Source: Alphaproteobacteria bacterium (lineage in GTDB: Bacteria > Pseudomonadota > Alphaproteobacteria > Micavibrionales > Micavibrionaceae). Taken from it: a stretch of 46,580 nt of DNA. Each line of letters starts with the position of its first letter. Positions within the stretch are counted from its first letter, which is position 1. Position numbers and translations under genes: made by a program. The stretch covers positions 1 to 46,580 of the forward strand of contig JAGYOK010000014.1 of NCBI GenBank assembly GCA_018399685.1, given 5' to 3'. Shown piece by piece: positions 45,480 to 46,580 of the stretch. The notes below the pieces were generated by a model that was not told the DNA's origin, made no database searches, and was given only the letters and a program-made list of their open reading frames with translations.

Positions 45480-46154
45480 ATGAATACACACTTCCGTGAT
45501 GATAGGGGATTTACCCTTGTCGAACTGGCTGTCGTGATGGTGATTATCGGTCTGTTGATCGGTGGGATCCTCAAAGGTCAGGAAATGATTGAAAACGCTC
45601 GCGTTAACGCTGCAATTTCACAAATTAAAGCGGTTACAGCTGCTTCTTCAACATTCCAGGATATGTATGATGCTATCCCAGGCGATATGGTTAATGCTTC
45701 CGCACGTTTGCCGGGAGCTCCAGGAGATGGTGATGGTAATAACCAGCTAGATAACGCGCCTTTTGTTGATCCTTCTGCCGGTGATGAGACTATATTGTTT
45801 TTTGAACATTTGGCTGCTGCAGATTTGTTGGCTGGGACTCTTACCACGAATGGAATGGGCGCTGATATCCGAGGCGCAGAGATTTCAGTTAGTGAACAAG
45901 TGGGTGCGGCTAATGTAGGTGACTCTGCTGCGACCGTGTCGGGTCGTTTTATAGTGATTGCGGAATCTGCAGGGGGGCCTAGCACTGTAGGCCTTACCCC
46001 ATTGCAAGCCGGACGTATAGATCGGAAACTTGATGATGGTGATCCTGATGAAGGTTCCGTTCTTGCTGATGGTGGTGCCACTTGTCATGATAATACAAAC
46101 TATTTGGAAGCGGATAATGCTATATTATGTAGCGTAGCCTCACGAATGGATTAA
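45480..46154 (+). CDS. Type IV prepilin / prepilin-type cleavage-methylation domain protein
   Basis: The 224-aa prepilin has a short charged leader and the class III signal: cleavage after Gly in DDRG-FTLVELAVVMVIIG, with Glu5 of the mature protein and a helix to about residue 30. The globular part has PGDGDGNNQLDNAPF (Asp/Asn-rich, possibly a calcium loop) and a Cys pair near the end (GGATCHDNTNYLEADNAILC) matching the C-terminal disulfide loop of pilins. AGGAG precedes the ATG. At more than 200 residues it is longer than a typical major pilin, so it could be the major subunit or a large minor one. It is the only prepilin in the window and has its own terminator. Confidence 0.9.
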   Translation: MNTHFRDDRGFTLVELAVVMVIIGLLIGGILKGQEMIENARVNAAISQIKAVTAASSTFQDMYDAIPGDMVNASARLPGAPGDGDGNNQLDNAPFVDPSAGDETILFFEHLAAADLLAGTLTTNGMGADIRGAEISVSEQVGAANVGDSAATVSGRFIVIAESAGGPSTVGLTPLQAGRIDRKLDDGDPDEGSVLADGGATCHDNTNYLEADNAILCSVASRMD

Positions 46155-46180
46155 ATTCTGGACACATTAAGAATATTAAA

Positions 46181-46208
46181 AGAGCCTGAGATTTTAGGCT
46201 CTTTTTTT
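46181..46208 (+). terminator. Intrinsic terminator of the pilin gene
   Basis: AGAGCCT pairs with AGGCTCT around GAGATTTT, followed by seven further T's. It lies 26 bases after the stop. Confidence 0.9.
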
Positions 46209-46224
46209 GTGTTTGGGACATATT

Positions 46225-46445
46225 TAGGAATTACTTCCTTTTTCCTTGTTTTTGTGTTATAGTATTTTTTAAGGGCAAGGCATGCCCTAAGGCTCCAAAC
46301 ATATATATAAGGGGGATATAAGGGAAAGATATATATATGCTATATGGATATACTCGCGATTTTGCCCTGAAAATCTATTGGTGATAGCTTTTAATACCTT
46401 ATATTAGGCAAAATTTCCTAAGAAAATATATAGCGAAGATATATA
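46225..46445 (-). repeat. 221-bp dispersed structured element, copy 2 (minus sense)
   Basis: This is the reverse complement of the 9246-9466 element, aligned over all 221 bases without gaps. All paired segments are kept: ATATAT arms (46444-46439 with 46431-46426), AGGGCAA (46368-46362) with TTGCCCT (46278-46272), GCATATATATA (46340-46330) with TATATATATGT (46309-46299), and the terminal AGGAA/TTCCT hairpin with a GTAA loop (46239-46226). The closing pair is A-U here and G-U in copy 1. It lies downstream of the pilin terminator in gene-free DNA. Confidence 0.8.
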
Positions 46446-46469
46446 TGTTTCGGTCAAGCGGATAGGTGG

Positions 46470-46492
46470 ATTACACGCATGAAGCGTGCAAT
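46470..46492. repeat. REP-like palindromic sequence
   Basis: ATT-A-CACGC, ATGAA, GCGTG-C-AAT forms a near-perfect hairpin (one A/C mismatch). Together with the flanking GGATT and GACG it recalls dispersed palindromes of the general form GGATTGC...GCAATGACG found in many proteobacterial genomes. Only one copy is seen here. Confidence 0.5.
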
Positions 46493-46535
46493 GACGTGTT
46501 GGGGGAGGCGCTTGCTATATGACGTGGTGGGGGAG
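46491..46535 (+). repeat. Short direct repeats at the window end
   Basis: ATGACGTGTTGGGGGAG (46491-46507) recurs as ATGACGTGGTGGGGGAG (46519-46535), 16 of 17 identical. In addition, TGTTTCGGTC occurs at 46446-46455 and 46549-46558. No gene is recognised from 46446 to 46580. The G-rich composition contrasts with the adjacent AT-rich element. Confidence 0.6.
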
Positions 46536-46580
46536 TGGGCAGGTGGGTTGTTTCGGTCGCTTTGATCCCTCGCAGACAGG

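Noticed and set aside
46281-46290. Local AGGGCA/TGCCCT hairpin (46271-46288) in copy 2 of the 221-bp element taken as the main fold
   Set aside because: It is not kept in copy 1, whereas the long-range AGGGCAA/TTGCCCT pairing is present in both. It may be an alternative fold of copy 2 only.
1-46580. CRISPR arrays, insertion sequences, transposases, integrases or prophage genes
   Set aside because: No regularly spaced repeats and no recognisable transposase or recombinase frame were seen. The dispersed element carries no coding frame.

Overview
The window looks like chromosomal DNA of an alphaproteobacterium, probably a deep-branching lineage such as the Micavibrio or Rhodospirillales side. 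The evidence is gene order and gene type: serS, pcm, a LysM/M23 lipoprotein gene and yajC-secD-secF run together; greA, carB, carA, yqeY, dnaG and rpoD run together; and RpoD, MaeB and DUF4153 proteins of alphaproteobacterial style are present. The placement is inferred from gene content, without a tree. Base composition is moderate (about 45% GC by eye) and intergenic DNA is AT-rich.

Positions 1-28,460 are mostly housekeeping. On the minus strand lie a truncated GNAT acetyltransferase, mgtE, maeB and tRNA-Leu(GAG). On the plus strand follow lipB, serS, a DUF4153 membrane protein, pcm, an NlpD-like lipoprotein, a DUF3592 repeat protein, yajC, secD and secF. Then come an unknown coiled-coil protein, sodB (minus), a small FlgM-like protein, greA, carB, a small serine hydrolase and carA (all minus), the plus-strand set yqeY-dnaG-rpoD, and a minus-strand HAD-like protein lacking its nucleophile.

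Positions 28,864-46,154 form one large plus-strand type IV pilus locus of PilMNOP/MSHA type. In order it holds the extension ATPase PilB, the platform protein PilC, a PilM-PilN-like fusion, PilO-like and PilP-like proteins, an ABC ATPase, a TPR protein, prepilin peptidase PilD, retraction ATPases PilT and PilU, and a lipoprotein secretin. After these come an ABC permease, a membrane-anchored helical-repeat protein, a membrane-embedded AraC-type regulator and one prepilin. The ATPase/permease/accessory trio resembles in layout the PilG-PilH-PilI proteins needed for Myxococcus pili. The regulator gene sits directly before the pilin, and dyad and 21-bp-spaced direct repeats lie between them.

The most unusual non-coding signal is a 221-bp element present twice in opposite orientation, at 9246-9466 (plus sense) and 46225-46445 (minus sense). 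The copies align without gaps at about 75% identity by hand count. They share nested complementary segments and a hairpin capped by GNRA tetraloops (GAAA and GTAA), which suggests a dispersed structured RNA or a mobile palindromic element. The first copy lies between two near-identical 35-bp direct repeats, one of which is the 3' end of pcm.
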